Assembly (NCBI GenBank): GCA_003255025.1
Contig: QANY01002785.1
Coordinates: 211,043 to 275,042 of the forward strand
From: Datisca glomerata
Taxonomy: Eukaryota; Streptophyta; Magnoliopsida; Cucurbitales; Datiscaceae
DNA length: 64,000 bases
Direction: 5' to 3'
The number at the start of each line of letters is the position of its first letter. The first letter of the stretch is position 1. Below are positions 1 through 11,040 of the stretch, one piece after another. The notes beneath the pieces are model-generated. The model searched no databases. It was not told the DNA's origin and was given only the letters and a program-made list of their open reading frames with translations. Made by a program: the position numbers and the translations under genes.

Positions 1-2772
1 GATTGTTATAAAACATTAAAATGTTGTAGATGTAACCCCTGTACCAAGGCCTCTCACACATCCGCATCTTTCTTGGGCAGATACTTTACCAAGACCGTCA
101 TCATTCAAATTTTGTGTTACAGATTCAGGATGCTCAGCCTAAACTTCTTTCAGTTTATGCAAAATTAATGAAAATTCAATGTTAAGCATCAAATTATGAA
201 ACCTACCCTACCATTCACATATAAAAATGTACTTATAATAGCCTCAACAGCTTCTGCATATGTGCTTCATTCCAAACATCAGCTCTCATTACTGAGCTTG
301 GATTAGGACTACTCTTTTTCTTAACAAAAGAAAAAAATTTAACTACAAGAAGAAATTAACAACTTCAGGTCGTGCATGGTTCCTAACATACCCTTTGAGT
401 ATCATCATATATCTATAAGTGAACTACTAAATCAAAGTCAATATAGTTTTCACGATCATTGTAAATATAAATTAAAAGAATGAATAAAAGTTACCATTCG
501 AAAGGATACATCCAACGAAATTGGACAGGACCGCATAAACATGCTTCTCTTCCTAAGTATATTAGTAAGTGAGTCGTGATATAAAAAAAGGAAGGGGGGA
601 AGTATCTTTTCAATATGTAGAATGTCTCAATGAGCTCATCCTCCAAATATTACATTTTTCTCTTTCAATAACACATTGACATAGTTTGTTAAGAAATGCG
701 CACATTCGATAAATTACACTTCTTGGTCCTGTTAGAAGCAATCCCCTTAAAGCACTAGCAAGCAACTATTGAATTAGAACATGAAAATCATGAGATTTTA
801 GCCCCAATATCTTGCACTCTTTCATTGATATGCAATTTTTGATATTTGAGCTATACCCATCTGGTAACTTGAGATTATATAGTCTCTTGTAAAACAATCG
901 AATTGCTGGAAGATAAGCATTATCACCATTTTTTGTGGATGCAAGTAATGTCTAATTCTCATGTTCATCAAATCTAAATGAGCATTATATCCGTCTTTCA
1001 ATTTGTCCTTCATGTTCAACAATGTACCATTAAGGCTTTCACAAATATTTTTTCAATGTGGATGACATCTAAATTATGGCGTAACGCCAACCCCTACAAA
1101 ATAAAAAATATATGGTTTAATGTAAAATCTTACTAAGTTGTGACAAAAGTAAGTAAATATTATATAAATTTAGAAAATAGGTACCTCCCAGTAGGGTAAT
1201 TCAAAAAATATTGATTTTTTCTTCCAAATTGTAGTTAATTCCTCAGTCTTTTTTTCCTTTCTTCTTAGCACCATTTCCAAAATCATTCACCAAGGCACTA
1301 AGTTCTCACGTAATGGTGACTTCAGTCATGACTCTAGGAGCATTATCATTCTCTTAAGTTCCGTCAAACCAAGACTTTTTTGTCCTTAAATGACGATATG
1401 GGGGCAAAAAATGTCTATGTCCCAATATGTACCCTTCTTGCTATATTTAACCAACATGAGTGAGTATTCATACCACAAGTAGTAGCTGCCTTCTTGCCCT
1501 TTGTAGTGCATCCAGCAAGATTGTCATAAGCTGGAAAATCATTAATAGTCCATAGCAAAATTGCCCTCAAGTTGGAAAACCCCTTCTGGAAGGAATCATA
1601 CATTTGCACACCATTATTCCACAGTTCTTGCAAATCCTCTATGAGTGCTTGCAAATAAATATCAATGTCATTGCCAAGTTCCTTTGGACCAAGAATCAAT
1701 AATGTCAACATGATATTTTTTTTCTTTATGAAAAATGACGGTGATAAGTTGTATGTGATAAACATAATTGTCCAACAACTATAGTTGGTACTTAGACTCA
1801 TGAATGAGTTGATACCATCTGCTGCTAGGGCAAGTCCCATGCCATAGAGTCTATTGGGTGACATATTTTCCAATCATTGCTTTTACTGTAGGGGACCTTA
1901 AAGCTTCAACTTTTTTTTTTTGGAGACAAACATTCTCCTAAACCTCAGAATCAAGGGAAAATAGCGTAGAACTTTTTTTGGAACACCTTTTCTAATTTTA
2001 TTTGTCCGTTTATTAGTTTTCCATCTTGAAGAACCACATATCAGACATGTCTCTAGACTTTCCATCACTTTTCTAAACTGGCAACAATCATTCATGCATG
2101 CATGAACTTTTGTATAACCCAAATTAAATTTTTTAAGAAAATTTTTCACAGAACAGATGGAATTGGGTAGCACATTTCAGGCGGTAACATATCACCCAAA
2201 ATCTCTAAAAGAGTATTGAAACTCTTATCATTCCACCCACTTACAGCTTTTAGTTTGTAAAGAGTCACAATAGCTAATAACTTTGTGAACTTTGTACAAC
2301 TTGGATATAAAGGAGTCTTGGCATCATCCAATGTTTTGCTAAAGTCCTCATCTCTTTGCTTAGAATGCTCCATATATTATTCATCATGTTCATATGTGGT
2401 TTTGTATAAGTTATGAGCATCATCAACCGCTTCCATTTCATCATCTTCATCATACCTAATAGGTTCTCCATGATGATACCAATTTGTATATGTAGGATCC
2501 ATGCCTTTAATAATTAAATGCTAAAAAATATCATTAGGATATTGATGACTCATATTCCTACATTTTCTACGAGGGCGTGGAATTTTTTCAAGATGATCTG
2601 CATTCTTTATGGCCTCTCTAATGAATTGTCTTGCTCCTTGCATGTACTTGTCAGAAGCTCTATTAATTCAAAAGTAAAATTATTTAAACTATCTTTTTCA
2701 ATACTTAGATTGAACTAGCGTGAGAATTAATTTTCATTACCTATTACAATGCACCCAATCTTTATCCATCAT
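1..2772 (-). pseudogene. tnp2-like CACTA transposase, decayed
   Basis: Transposase of the En/Spm tnp2 family, which binds element ends and catalyses cut-and-paste. Reading leftward from about 2772: a start region MMDKDWVHCNR; GMDPTYTNWYHHGEP (about 2520-2460); GWNDKSFNTLLEILGDMLP (2230-2180); CMNDCCQFRK and CLICGSSRWK (2095-2030, a CxxC zinc-like motif); VLRYFPLILRFRRMF (about 1965-1925); GLALAADGINSF (about 1840-1800); LLILGPKELGNDIDIYLQAL (about 1705-1645); WTINDFPAYDNLAGCTTKGKKA (about 1550-1490); HNLDVIHIEK (about 1085-1050); KDKLKDGYNAHLDL (about 1010-970); KILGLKSHDFHVLIQ (about 810-775); and YMMILKGYVRNHARPEV (about 410-365). These follow the canonical tnp2 order. Introns, frameshifts (for example near 2370) and stops break the reading, so it is not functional as read. 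The C-terminus may run left of base 1. Confidence 0.82.
1057..1258. repeat. tnp2 exon-intron block, copy 1
   Basis: About 200 bp covering the HNLDVIHIEK exon end and the following intron of the transposase. The same block recurs at 3263-3465 with few differences, beginning in both copies with GACATCTAAATTATGGCGTA. Copy 1 is in its expected place between the central and C-terminal parts of tnp2. Confidence 0.85.
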
Positions 2773-3591
2773 GCGAAACTACAACTATGAATATAAGAAA
2801 CGTATTAATTTCATACATTTGGTTGGTACTTGTAGGTGCTAAATAAAAACATGTCAAATTTATTCAAGGATTTGTTTAAGGTACGGGTTTTCTTATTTAA
2901 TTTTCTTCTATTTCATTTTCATCCTCTTCTTCATTCTTCTTCTCCTCTTCCATCTCCTTTCTTTTCATATATTGTTTTGTTTTAAGATTTTTTACACAAA
3001 AAACTGTTTTAATTTGTTTCTTAATCTATTTTTAATTAGTCTTTTATACTTATATCGTACGGTACATCTAGAAGAAGAAAAAAGGAAGAAAATTGAGAAC
3101 ATTGCCCGAGACTTATTATTGTGAAAAGTTATATGTTAGGCATAGACTTATTATTGAAACCCTATACTCAAATGTTGATGAAGAAAAGCTTTCAAGTATA
3201 GAATATATGTTCTAAAGTATATTTAAATGTTTCAAACTTGTTCACTCACAAATATTTTTTTCAATGTTCATGACATCTAAATTATGGCGTAACGCCAACC
3301 CCTACAAAATAAAAAATATATGGCTTAAAGTCAAATCTTACTATGTTGTAAATATTATATGAATTTAGAAAATAGTTACCTCCCAGTAGGATAATTCAAA
3401 AAATATTAATATTTTCTTCCAAATGGTAGTAACTTCCTTAGTCCTTTTTCCTTTATTCTTATTCTTTTGTAGAATAATCACCAAAAGAACGTAACAATTA
3501 AGACCAGATAAGCATGGAAATTCTTCAAAAAATCAAATTATCAAAGACTTGAACTTCAAGTAGCATATAATAAAAAGTTAATAATCAATAA
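2773..3591. other. CACTA-1 interior; holds tnp2 block copy 2 (3263-3465)
   Basis: No supported gene. It contains a pyrimidine-rich tract around 2900-2970 and the second copy of the tnp2 exon-intron block at 3263-3465. In minus-strand order that copy lies upstream of the transposase start, so it is an out-of-place duplicate rather than a normal exon. The short plus-strand reading near 2518-2718 runs antisense to the transposase N-terminus and is not supported. Confidence 0.7.
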
Positions 3592-3730
3592 GATTAGATG
3601 CCACATACTTGGCTATGATTTTCATACAATATGTAAAGCTTTGACACAAGGCTTTAATTTCTCTGTCCACTGAACCATTGCTCCATGATGATACCATTCC
3701 TCCAAATCACTTGTTGTTAAAACATAATAC
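3592..3730 (-). pseudogene. captured exon fragment resembling importin-11-like (karyopherin beta)
   Basis: Read leftward from 3730, an exon-like stretch follows a good acceptor (pyrimidine-rich, ending TACAG). It translates as YYVLTTSDLEEWYHHG, then MVQWTEKLKPCVKALHIV, and after a short frame slip ENHSQVCG. From memory this matches the segment around SDLEEWY...WTEKLRPCAEALY in plant importin-11-like proteins, which carry cargo through nuclear pores with Ran. Relative to that family the piece lacks several residues after EWY and has a frame change before ENHSQ, so it is a dead fragment. It sits inside CACTA-1, upstream of the transposase start. CACTA elements are known to capture host exons. 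The family match is recall, not a search. Confidence 0.6.
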
Positions 3731-5095
3731 CTGTACAAAAGGTATTATGGGTTGTAAATGTATATTTATAATTTATTCTTTTGGAGTTACTAACAAATAC
3801 TAAAAGGTCAATTACAATTCATACAGACGAGATTATGATGCAAAACAAATAAAATTATATACACGAGGAAGTCCTGATAAGATGAAACCAAAGCTCTTAT
3901 TTTATGTTGAGTCATAGTTTGAGTAAGTCTTGAATGAGCCCCTCGAAAGCTTGATGCAAATAAATGAAATTTTGTTCTGTGTCTCTTCGCTATATATCCT
4001 CGTTTAATTAGTCATTGAATAAAGGAAAATTTGATGAATAACTAATTGATTTCCTTTATTTCAGTTATTCCTTTACCCTTTCCTAGTCTATTAATAACAA
4101 AACAGATTTTTCTAATGTATAAAATAAAAATTCCAATGGCTTTTGCTACTATAACCTTCCTGACCACGATTTTTTTCTTTTTTTCAAGCACTTCCTCAAA
4201 ATAAAAAATTATATTGATACTAGGCACAAAAAACACAGTAAATAAAAAATAGAAATAAATAAAGAAATAGTGAGTTCCATCGTTTGTATGGTTAGTTCTT
4301 AAACGGGTCTTTCACATAATAGATCTTCAACAAAAAAATCTTCTAATAGGAAGGCAACACATACATGTAATTGTTATAGATACAAATAGATTCTAAAATG
4401 ACTGATATTTTTATTAATGGTTTCAATCACATGTATAGATAATTCTATATTGCTTTTACAACATTCAAAGTGAAAGAGAAGGAGAGAGCCAGACTATGAA
4501 AAGAAGGAAAAATGAAGACCCTAGATATTGCATTGTCACTGCCTTGGATTCTACTTAAAGACCTTAAAGCAAAATAATTTTGGATTTGGCCTAACATTGC
4601 CTCTTGTGTGTGGCTACATATCACATGTATTTGTCCTTGCCAGTGATGATCTGTTCTATTCAAGCGTCTTTGATTCAAAAATCTCCAAGCTGCTTAAGGT
4701 ACTATTTGGACACAGCCAGAAAATGTCTCAACTTGACTTGGATTTTGCTAAGAAAAAATCATATACGATACCGATTAAGCTTTTCTTAGACACAGTAAAT
4801 CATTTGTAGGGAAAAAGAGACTAAGGTAAATTTATTTCTCAAAAGCGCGAGCAAAGTGGAGGGTAAATAGTTAACCTTGGGATATAAAAAATTATCAGCT
4901 TCATTATCAAGGCATTGTCTTACTCATAATTGTTTTAAAAATGCTAGCTAGCTTCCACTTTGGTTTTCTGTTCATGATGATACATATATCAACAAAATAA
5001 TCACGCACCCGATTGTGAAAGGCAGCAATATTTTTATAAGTAAAACATCATTTTTATTAATACTTTCCTTTTCCATTTCACTCATAAATTAAACT
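3731..5095. other. CACTA-1 interior, no supported gene
   Basis: AT-rich sequence. Two short open readings overlap on opposite strands at about 4445-4809 (on the plus strand, an ORF containing KLLKVLFGHSQKMSQLDLDF). Neither resembles a family I know, and both lack convincing splice context. They may be captured host sequence or chance. Confidence 0.5.
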
Positions 5096-5303
5096 TTTTC
5101 AAAAAAAATTGAAAATAACTCAGAATCAACGTCAACAGCTTTCATTGCCAAACTCACATCAAGAACATTGGGATCCCTGTTCATAGGAGACGCCAGCTGA
5201 AGAAATGTCACTAGCTTTCCACTGTTCTTCAACAACCATTTCAAGAACAAAACTCAACAACAATACTCTATCAAAATGCTCCCCAATCCTCAGGTACTAT
5301 TTT
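5096..5303. other. exon-like stretch, open on both strands, next to Copia-A
   Basis: On the minus strand about 5096-5256 is open and reads like real protein (KNSGKLVTFLQLASPMNRD, then PNVLDVSLAMKAVDVDSELF) downstream of an AG acceptor. On the plus strand an ATG at 5204 opens MSLAFHCSSTTISRTKLNNN up to a CAG/GTACT donor-like site at 5294; its Ser/Thr/Asn-rich, acid-free composition resembles a plastid transit peptide. Only one reading can be genuine. I do not recognise the family. Inside CACTA-1 it could be a second captured exon. Copia-A inserted 10 bp to the right of the plus-strand donor-like site. Confidence 0.35.
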
Positions 5304-5624
5304 TGTTGAAGAAAGAAAAACTGCAGCCTCAGAAGAAAATCTTCATCATAGGCAAAAGAGGGAAGCAAAACAGAGACTTTCCCAAACACAGTGGGTGTCT
5401 AACCATTTCTGGTAAAAAACGATTTCAGGCTACAAGTAGGCATCCGTTGGAACCATAGGAGATCATAGGCAACCGTTAGAATCATTTGTATATATACATC
5501 ATCCCTCATTGTAAACAAACAGAATTTTTCCTTCATAAAAGATCAGAACCAGAAAGGTTCATCATCTCTAAAGCTCATCACTTTTCCATCCAAGATCAGA
5601 ACCAAAAGGTTCATCATTTCTACA
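5304..5624 (+). repeat. Copia-A 5' LTR
   Basis: 321 bp, TG...CA ends. It carries a TATA-like TATATATAC region near 5490-5500, followed by internal direct repeats of GATCAGAACCA, AGGTTCATCATC and similar in the presumed R/U5 part (about 5541-5620). Substitutions against the 3' LTR fall at seven sites. Confidence 0.97.
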
Positions 5625-5645
5625 TGGTATCAGAGCAGTGATTCT
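5625..5645 (+). promoter_or_regulatory. Copia-A primer binding site
   Basis: TGGTATCAGAGCAGTGATTC begins immediately after the LTR. It is complementary to the 3' end of plant initiator methionine tRNA, the usual primer for plant copia reverse transcription. It is not a tRNA gene. Confidence 0.95.
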
Positions 5646-5659
5646 GAGAACCAACACAA

Positions 5660-6680
5660 ATGGAAGAACCATCAACCTCTGGTCAACTTCACCACCATGA
5701 CACCAACCCCAGACTAACCTCCATCTTGCTCACTGGCCACAACTATATACCGTGGGCTAGGGCGGCTCGGGTGAGCCTGAAAGGAAGAGGCAGACTGGGC
5801 TTCGTGGATGGCAGTAAGCCAAGACCGGACCGAAACTCAGAAGAATGGGACATCATGGACAGCCAGGTAATGACCTGGATAACAAATTCAATAGACCCAA
5901 AACTCAGTGAAATTTTTTGTTTTTGTGAAACAGGACAGGAACTCTGGAAAGAAATCTGGAGCAACTATAGTGAACAAAACAATTTTGCGCAAGTCTTTGA
6001 ACTTAAACGAGAGATCTCCCAAGCAAAACAGGGGGACAGATCAGTACCGGAGCTAACCGGGTTTTTAAAATCTAAGTTTTGAAACCTTGAGACCGATGAC
6101 CACTGACCTGAAGGAACTCCAAGAACGGGCTGAGCAAGATGTGGTTTACCACTTCTTGACGGCTCTCGACTCAAGCTACGAAGCATTCCGAGCTCAGATC
6201 TTGATGTCGACAGAAAAGCCAACTTTTGCCACCGTCTCAGCCATAGTTCAAAGAGAAGAAACTAGGCGACGAGTCATGAGTACCAGAGATGAAAAGGGGG
6301 AAGCACTAGCCATGGCGACCTGCGTCTTCCTCTGAAACCCTAACCCTAAGGAAGGGGGAAGACACCGCGGACAACCAGGCGAGCAGGTGAGATGCAGCCA
6401 CCGCCGAAAGGAAGGGCACACCCATGATCGGTGCTGGAATCTGCACCCTCATCTCCGGCAGAACCAGAGAAAGTTCCAGAACGAGCGAGGGAGCCGCGCG
6501 AAGAGTGACGAGCGAGGAGGCTCCGCGAAACACTCACCCTTTTATACCGAGGGTTTTATTGGCGCGGGTCACGGGTCAGGACCCGACCCAGACCGCAGGG
6601 CACACAAAATAAATGGACCCGATTCGGGCAGTGGGTACCGACCCGACCGAATGGAAGAAATAGACCGATCCGGATCATAG
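5660..6680 (+). pseudogene. Copia-A gag, broken
   Basis: Capsid-like polyprotein start. The ATG at 5660 opens MEEPSTSGQLHHHDTNPRLT. The conserved gag core LTGHNYIPWARAARVSLKGR follows at about residues 24-43, then ELWKEIWSNYSEQNN. The frame is lost in the T-run at about 6077-6080 (an extra T) and resumes as TDLKELQERAEQDVVYHFLT. A TGA stop interrupts at 6333-6335, after which the same frame continues into the zinc knuckle. That knuckle reads CSHRRKEGHTHDRCW, so the second cysteine of the CX2CX4HX4C motif is an arginine. Another stop falls at 6678-6680, and a frame change between about 6661 and 6711 leads into the protease. It cannot yield a working Gag. Confidence 0.9.
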
Positions 6681-6711
6681 AGCAGACCCGTCCCCAGACA
6701 ACAACGCACAG

Positions 6712-9700
6712 ATGGCTACACTGCTCAAACAATTCGGAGAATTTTTACGCGATACCCCAGGTTCATTTATTTGCAATACTATCAATTATTTTTCTAAATT
6801 TGCAAATTTTTGTCACAACTTAGAACACTGGATAATAGACTCTGGTGCCTCTGACCACATGACTTATAACACAAAAAATCTACACAGTCTCACTAAATTA
6901 GAAAAACCACAACACGTGACGGTAGCCAATGGAAATAAAGTCCCAATTTTTGGCATAGGGTCAACCACACTCTTCACAAAAACTATTAACAACGTACTTT
7001 GTCTCCCCAATTTTAACTCCAATCTCCTATCCGTTAGTAAAATAACCAAAGACCTAAACTGCAATGTTACATTTTCACCTGACAAAGTAATTTTTCAGGA
7101 TCGGGTCACCGGGAGGAAGATTGGTGGAGGGAAATTTAGAAACGGTCTGTACTACTTAGAAGATACTGACAAAACATGTCTGGCCACCTCCGGTACAGTA
7201 CAAAAGGACAAAATATTTCATTGGAGATTCGGCCATCCCTCTGACAAAATCCTAAACAAATTACTTGGTTGTAATTCAGACTCTAGCAGTTGCTCAGTCT
7301 GCAAACTCTCAAAACAAACCAGGTTACCTTTTCCACTATCTAGTAGTATGACAAAACGATGTTTTGAATTAATCCATTCTGATGTTTGGGGGCCTGCCCC
7401 AGTTGACACGTATAATAAATTCAAATATTTTGTTACCTTTATTGATGATTTCTCTCGCACCACATGGTTATATCTTTTAAAATCGAAAAATGAACTCTTC
7501 AGTCTTTTTCAAGAATTCAACAAGTTAGTCGAAACTCAATTTGAAACAACCATAAAAATCTTTAGGTCTGACAATGGAACCGAATATACTAACAACACCT
7601 TTTTTGAGTTCTTTAAACAAAACGGTATACGACATCAAACCACCTGTATCCACACCCCACAACAAAATGATGTCTCAGAACGTAAAAACCGACACCTTCT
7701 TGAAATGACTAGGGCTCTCCTCCTCCAAAATAACGTACCCAAACGGTACTGGTCAGACGCAATATTTACAGCAACATACCTTATCAATCGATTACCCAGT
7801 GTAAAATTGCATTTGAAAAGCCCTCTAGAAATTCTCAAGAGTAGGAAAATTAACCTTGATCACATACGAGTATTCGGATGTACATGCTACGTACACATTC
7901 CAAAAATTGATAAATTGGACAAAACCGCAGTCAAAACCCTATTTTTGGGGTATTCCGCTGAAAAAAAGGGGTATAAATGCTACGACCCAATAAACCATAA
8001 ACTCTACATCTCACGCGATGTACAATTCTTAGAACTAGAATCCTATTACCCAAAGGACTCCGACAACCATAACCACCACAAAACACTTCCGCTACCTAAC
8101 AGTATTATTTCCTCCGATATCATAAGACAGGAACAGGATAACACATCAACCACGCCTGAGACAACTACCTCAGGGGGAGCAACTGATGATGCAGTTGTCA
8201 CTGATGAAGCAGTAATCGTAAGAAGATCAACAAGGCAAACTCATCCCCCAGCAAGATTAAAAGACTACGTGTCCCATCAGGTTCTATACCCTATCCAAAA
8301 TTTCCTATCTTATGATAAAATCTCTAACATCCACAGGGCATACTTGGGAAAAATTGATGAAACAGATGAGCCAAAGACCTATCAATAAGCCCAACTCGAC
8401 CCTAAATGGAGAAAGGCGATGAATGAAGAACTCCTAGCCTTGGAAAAGAATGAGACTTGGGGCATAATCCCACTACCCAACGGGAAGAAACCCGTAGGAT
8501 GTAAATGGGTCTACAAGACCAAATACAACAACAACGGCACTATCGAGAGATACAAAGCCCGACTAGTTGCCAAAGGCTTTACTCAGACATATGGAGTGGA
8601 TTACCAGGAGACGTTCACTCCAGTAGAAAAAATGAACACAATCCGAGTGCTACTATCCATTGCCACAAACGTCAACTGGGAACTATATCAAATGGATGTA
8701 AAAAACGCATTTCTCCAAGGAAATCTGGAAGAAGAAGTATATATGTCCCTACCTCCAGGACACGAGAAAGCAACACACCCATCTCTGGTATGTAGATTAA
8801 AGAAGGTTATCTATGGCCTGAAACAGTCACCAAGGGCATGGTATGGAAAATTAAGCATGTCTCTTTTAAAGATTAACTTCGTCAAAAGCACGGCTGATTC
8901 ATCTATGTTTTTCAAACACACGAACAACTCCACCACCATCGTTTTAGTCTACGTAGATGACATTATCATCACCAGAAATAACCACAATGAAATATGGAGT
9001 GTTCAAGAATTTCTAAAGGGAGAGTTCGATATTAAAGATCTAGGAAAACTAAAGTACTTCCTAGGGATAGAAATAGCTCACTCGAAGAAGGGATTGTTTC
9101 TACCTCAAAGAAAATATATCTTAAACTTGTTAAAAGAAACAGGCATGATAGGGGCAAAACCTGCTAGCACACCAATGGAAACCAACATGAAAATAGGACT
9201 GAATGATAGCAAACCAATAACTGATATAGGCCAATATCAGAGATTAGTAGGAAAACTTATTTATCTAACGGTCAAAAGACCAGATATCACTTTTGCAGTT
9301 AGCGTTATCAGTCAATTCATGCATGCACCCTGCACAAATCATCAGGCAGCCGCAGAAAGGATACTCAGATACCTTAAAGGAACTCCCGGCCAAGGGATAT
9401 GGATGAAGAAAATCGGGGCAAACTCCGTTGTTGGATACACTGACGCTGACTGGGCAGGTAGTTACGACAGAAAATCTACAACTAGTTTTTGTGTCTTTGT
9501 AGGTGGGAACCAGTGACCTGGAAGAGCAAGAAACAAACTGTTGTAGCAAGGTCAAGTGCGGAGGCAGAATACAGAGCCATGGCCTCCACTGCTAGCGAGC
9601 TCACATGGATTAGACATCTCCTTCAAGACATGAAGGTTGAGATAAGAAAACCGATAGAGATGCACTGTGACAACCAAACAGCACGTCATATTGCAATGAA

Positions 9701-10022
9701 CCCCGTTTTTCATGAGAGAACCAAACATATTGAAGTAGACTGTTATTTCATAAGAGAGAAAGTACAGTCTAGAGAAATCACCATTCCCTTTGTACGTAGT
9801 GAAGACCAGCTAGCCGACATCTTCACCAAAGCCCTTGACAAAAATAACCTCCAAAGAATACTTGACAAGTTAGGTTCGATCAACCTATACGAACCCACCT
9901 TGAGGGGGAGTGTTGAAGAAAGAAAAGCTGCAGCCTCAGAAGAAAATCTTCATCATAGGCAAAAGAGGGAAGTAGAACAGAGACTTTCCCAAACACAGTG
10001 GGTGTCTAACCATTTCTGGTAA
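6712..10022 (+). pseudogene. Copia-A pol (protease, integrase, RT, RNase H), broken
   Basis: Reads protease first: IIDSGASDHMT, catalytic Asp codon at 6838. The GAG-pre-integrase HWRFGHPS and CSVCKLSKQTRLPF zinc region follow (about 7219-7335). The integrase DD35E triad is present: Asp 7381, Asp 7570 and Glu 7678, with 35 residues between the last two. The glycine just upstream of the catalytic Glu is changed (NDVSERKNRH). RT follows with YKARLVAKGF, QMDVKNAFLQG, YGLKQSPRAW and an intact YVDD (about 8950). RNase H has GYTDADWAG, SSAEAEYRAM and CDNQTA. Two lesions: an in-frame TAA at 8386-8388 between integrase and RT, and a one-base loss near 9508-9512 in the RNase H region. The last frame reads 112 bases into the 3' LTR before stopping. 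Confidence 0.95.
9900..9910 (+). promoter_or_regulatory. Copia-A polypurine tract
   Basis: TTGAGGGGGAG directly abuts the 3' LTR start and would prime plus-strand synthesis. It is also read as part of the terminal pol codons. Confidence 0.9.
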
Positions 10023-10231
10023 AAAATGATTTCATGCTACAAGTAGGCATCCGTTGGAACCATAGGAGATCATAGGCAACCGTTAGAATCATTTGTATAT
10101 ATACATCATCCCTCATTGTAAACAAACAGAATTTTTCCTTCATAAAAGATCAGAACCAGAAAGGTTCATCATCTCTGAAGCTCATCACTTTTCCATCCAA
10201 GATCAGAACCAACAGGTTCATCATTTCTACA
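9911..10231 (+). repeat. Copia-A 3' LTR
   Basis: 321 bp with the same ends as the 5' copy, followed by the ATTTT target duplication at 10232-10236. Confidence 0.97.
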
Positions 10232-10713
10232 ATTTTTAATTCCTACTCAAATGGATTGAGAAAAAGAAAGAAAAGAGAGAGAACCCCACAATGCAGATTC
10301 ACAAATGGGTGTAAGAGAAAAATATACTTCAATTTTCTTTATATGTAGTGGGTGTGATTTGTCACAGACAGCATATAAATTAGAAATACTGCTTTACTTG
10401 TTTCCTCTTTATCTCTCAACTTATCTGTTAAAAGAAGAGTTGATTTTGGGTTGAACTATGTAAATCCTTTTCTATATTTGATTTAATGCAAATTAGCAAA
10501 AATAATTCATCTTTACAATCAGATAGCAATCCTATCAGCAGAAGAAAAGAAAAATCCATGTTATAAAGTCTATCACCAATCTATGTCCCAAAAACAAAAA
10601 AAAAATATTCACAGAAAATACAATATACTAATGTATATTGATGTTCTCTTAAACTCTTGACATAAATCCATAAACATGCAAATACTCAAATCAAATAATA
10701 ACAGAATATTTAC
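10232..10713 (-). other. CACTA-1 intron-like sequence right of Copia-A
   Basis: AT-rich, with no gene. On the minus strand it begins with a GTAAAT donor-like site at 10713-10708, so it is probably the first intron of the CACTA-1 transposase transcript. Copia-A would then lie inside that intron. Confidence 0.45.
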
Positions 10714-11040
10714 CTTAACACAACAGAGACTCGACAATGTGCGTCCACGGAGAGACAAACTTGTGAAAGGAATGAAGCTTCTGAAAATCGAGAAGAAAAA
10801 TGGGGAAGGAAAAATCGAGAAGAAATGGAGCTTCTGAAAGGCTTGTGAAAGGAACGGAGCTTGAGAAGAATCAAGAGAGACTCTAGAAGGAACGAAGCTT
10901 GTCTCTGAAAATCGAGAAGAATCGAGAGAGACTCGAGAGGGAACAAGGCTTCTCTATAAAAATCAAGAAGAAGAGCTTCTGAAATGGAGAAGAATGGAGA
11001 GTCTTTTTCGAGAAGGAACAAAGAGAATATGGTAGGGTTT
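10714..11040 (-). promoter_or_regulatory. CACTA-1 putative 5' leader exon
   Basis: On the minus strand this is a CT-rich leader with imperfect repeats of TTCTCGATTTTCAGAAGC-like and CTTTCACAAG-like words, ending at a GTTAAG/GTAAAT donor. A long open reading here is low-complexity and I do not call it a protein. Position near the element end, composition and donor fit a 5' UTR exon. Confidence 0.4.

Larger units (their letters stand above)
5304..10231 (+). mobile_element. Copia-A, full-length Ty1/copia LTR retrotransposon
   Basis: Complete structure. A 5' LTR at 5304-5624 and a 3' LTR at 9911-10231, both 321 bp, start TGTTGAAG and end TCTACA. A PBS follows directly, and a polypurine tract (TTGAGGGGGAG) precedes the 3' LTR. 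The target duplication ATTTT lies at 5299-5303 and 10232-10236. Domain order is gag, protease, integrase, RT, RNase H, which defines copia. I count 7 differences between the LTRs (2.2%), so the insertion is recent. Gag-pol carries several disabling changes, so this copy cannot make its proteins. It is nested in CACTA-1. Confidence 0.97.

Noticed and set aside
4445..4809. Overlapping open readings on both strands (77 and 93 codons)
   Set aside because: No recognisable motif, no splice or start context, and mutually antisense. Not enough to call a gene.
5625..5648. tRNA-like match after the Copia-A LTR
   Set aside because: It is the primer binding site complementary to initiator tRNA. No cloverleaf can be formed from the flanks.
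6336..6352. AAACCCTAACCCTAAG looks like plant telomeric repeat
   Set aside because: Only about two units and within the Copia-A gag reading frame (NPNPKEGG), so it is coding sequence by chance.
10710..11021. 103-codon minus-strand reading
   Set aside because: Composed of repeated Leu/Ser/Phe words from a CT-rich leader repeat. More likely a 5' UTR than a protein.
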